The notes beneath the pieces are model-generated. The model did not search any database and was not told where the DNA came from. It saw only the letters and a program-made list of their open reading frames with translations. From Thalassovita sp. (GTDB taxonomy: Bacteria; Pseudomonadota; Alphaproteobacteria; Rhodobacterales; Rhodobacteraceae), in contig JARGPB010000002.1 in assembly GCA_029212905.1 (NCBI GenBank), forward strand, positions 62,001-126,000: a DNA stretch of 64,000 bases, in the 5' to 3' direction. The number at the start of each line of letters is the position of its first letter. Positions within the stretch are counted from its first letter, which is position 1. The translations under genes were made by a program, and so were the position numbers. This document shows, piece by piece, positions 63,462-64,000 of the stretch.

Positions 63462-63605
63462 TCACCGCCAGAAAGCCATCCAATCAATCAGCTTCCACAG
63501 CTTTTTCATCAAGAACAGCACCGTCGTTCCATCATTCAGGAAAATATCCAGCGCCAATAGGGCTGTGATGGTCAGCGCCAAAATGGCGGCGATACGGTTG
63601 GTCAT
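63462..63605 (-). CDS. 47-residue membrane protein, too short for routine ORF finding
   Basis: An ATG at 63605 opens 47 codons to TGA at 63464-63462. It has a hydrophobic N-terminal segment (AAILALTITALLALDIFL), then a polar patch NDGT, and ends with a cationic, tryptophan-rich stretch (KKLWKLIDWMAFWR). Its composition and the conserved-looking end suggest a genuine small protein. It sits 73 bases downstream of the gap gene, past that gene's terminator. Function unknown. No strong ribosome site is visible. Confidence 0.7.
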   Translation of the reverse strand: MTNRIAAILALTITALLALDIFLNDGTTVLFLMKKLWKLIDWMAFWR

Positions 63606-63620
63606 GGGGCAGATCCAATG

Positions 63621-63655
63621 AAAAGGGCGCTCCGGCAGACTATGCCGAAGCGCCC
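63621..63655 (-). terminator. Terminator of gap
   Basis: GGGCGCTCCGGCA (63625-63637) pairs with TGCCGAAGCGCCC (63643-63655), 13 pairs with one wobble, loop GACTA; on the minus strand it is followed by TTTT (63624-63621), 22 bases after the gap stop codon. Confidence 0.9.
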
Positions 63656-63677
63656 CTGATCACGCAAGCGGTGCAAT

Positions 63678-64000
63678 TCAGAGCAATTTACCCATTGCCA
63701 CGGCCACGTCGGCCATCCGGCACGAGAAGCCCCACTCGTTGTCATACCACGCCAGAACGCGCACCAGGCGGCCACCGATGACCTTGGTCTGGTCCGCGGC
63801 GAAATACGAGCTTTCCGAGCTGTGGTTGAAATCGACCGACACCAGTTTTTCTTCGGTGTAGCCCAGAACGCCCTTCATCGGGCCCGCAGCGGCGGCAGCC
63901 ATGATTTCGTTCACCTCGGCCTCGGTCACGTCTTTCTTGGCGACAAAGGTCAGGTCCACAGCCGAAACGTTCGGGGTGGGAACGCGGATGGCCGAGCCAT
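63678..64000 (-). CDS. gap: Glyceraldehyde-3-phosphate dehydrogenase, 3' part
   Basis: The C-terminal 107 residues of GAPDH; the rest, including the NAD domain and catalytic cysteine, is beyond the window. Recognised by [16 protein letters not shown], the substrate-domain segment [19 protein letters not shown], and [26 protein letters not shown] at the end. Together with pgk and fda this covers lower glycolysis genes in this region. Confidence 0.97.
   Translation of the reverse strand, partial: GSAIRVPTPNVSAVDLTFVAKKDVTEAEVNEIMAAAAAGPMKGVLGYTEEKLVSVDFNHSSESSYFAADQTKVIGGRLVRVLAWYDNEWGFSCRMADVAVAMGKLL

Overview
The window is chromosomal DNA of an alphaproteobacterium of the Rhodobacteraceae (Roseobacter group). 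This rests on four things: the gene order and protein families, a complete Rhodobacter-type gene transfer agent (GTA) cluster, a PDH E1-beta carrying its own lipoyl domain, and an alphaproteobacterial SOS box (GTTC-N7-GTTC) in front of uvrA. DNA is GC-rich and gene-dense, with many 4-base ATGA overlaps. I see no tRNA, rRNA, IS element or CRISPR array.

Layout. (1) 1-1674, minus: carboxynorspermidine decarboxylase (nspC) followed by a saccharopine-dehydrogenase-like partner cut by the window edge, a norspermidine/spermidine route. (2) 1851-15866, plus: the GTA structural cluster from terminase to the 1301-residue tail-fibre protein (g1-g15, all expected genes intact). It has a good candidate promoter, a terminator-like hairpin in its leader, further hairpins after the terminase and capsid genes, and a hairpin at its end. 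(3) 15956-17934: cysE and cysK, cysteine synthesis. (4) 17988-21672, minus: pdhA-pdhB-aceF, with an FtsB-like division protein upstream. (5) 22309-27912: AidB-like acyl-CoA dehydrogenase, GNAT acetyltransferase, class I aldolase, pgk, and a pair of overlapping cyclophilins (cytosolic and exported). (6) 28047-38371: DUF3179 protein, cysS, citramalate synthase, an alpha/beta hydrolase overlapping an NDUFAF6-like protein, MFS, cobA, alkylbase glycosylase plus esterase, HNH endonuclease. (7) 38468-41743, minus: bactofilin with M23 peptidase, DUF455 protein, peroxiredoxin. (8) 41846-49758, plus: AsmA-like protein, queA, MFS, DUF924, lpd (PDH E3). (9) 49829-54279: rhodanese, uvrA, DUF2892, Crp/Fnr regulator. 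(10) 54276-61249: valine catabolism (isobutyryl-CoA dehydrogenase, an in-frame fusion of hydroxyisobutyryl-CoA hydrolase with hydroxyisobutyrate dehydrogenase, mmsA) with a YbdK-like ligase inside the cluster and a divergent LysR regulator. (11) 61377-64000: CBS protein, coaD, alpha/beta hydrolase, a 47-residue membrane protein, and the 3' end of gap.

How parts work together. Lpd is the E3 subunit for the PDH complex encoded 27 kb away. The two loci share an 18-bp near-palindrome about 25 bp before the start codon, a candidate common operator. The valine genes form a nearly complete distal pathway from isobutyryl-CoA to propionyl-CoA, lacking only a recognisable methacrylyl-CoA hydratase. The Crp/Fnr gene is translationally coupled to that operon and is followed by a perfect 15-bp TGTGAC palindrome before the DUF2892 gene.

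The GTA is a known system. The parts that look least described are its RNA structures, above all the leader hairpin, the in-frame hydrolase/dehydrogenase fusion, and the shared pdh/lpd operator. I found no clearly new multi-gene system. All functions are assigned by recognising sequence features; no database search was run.
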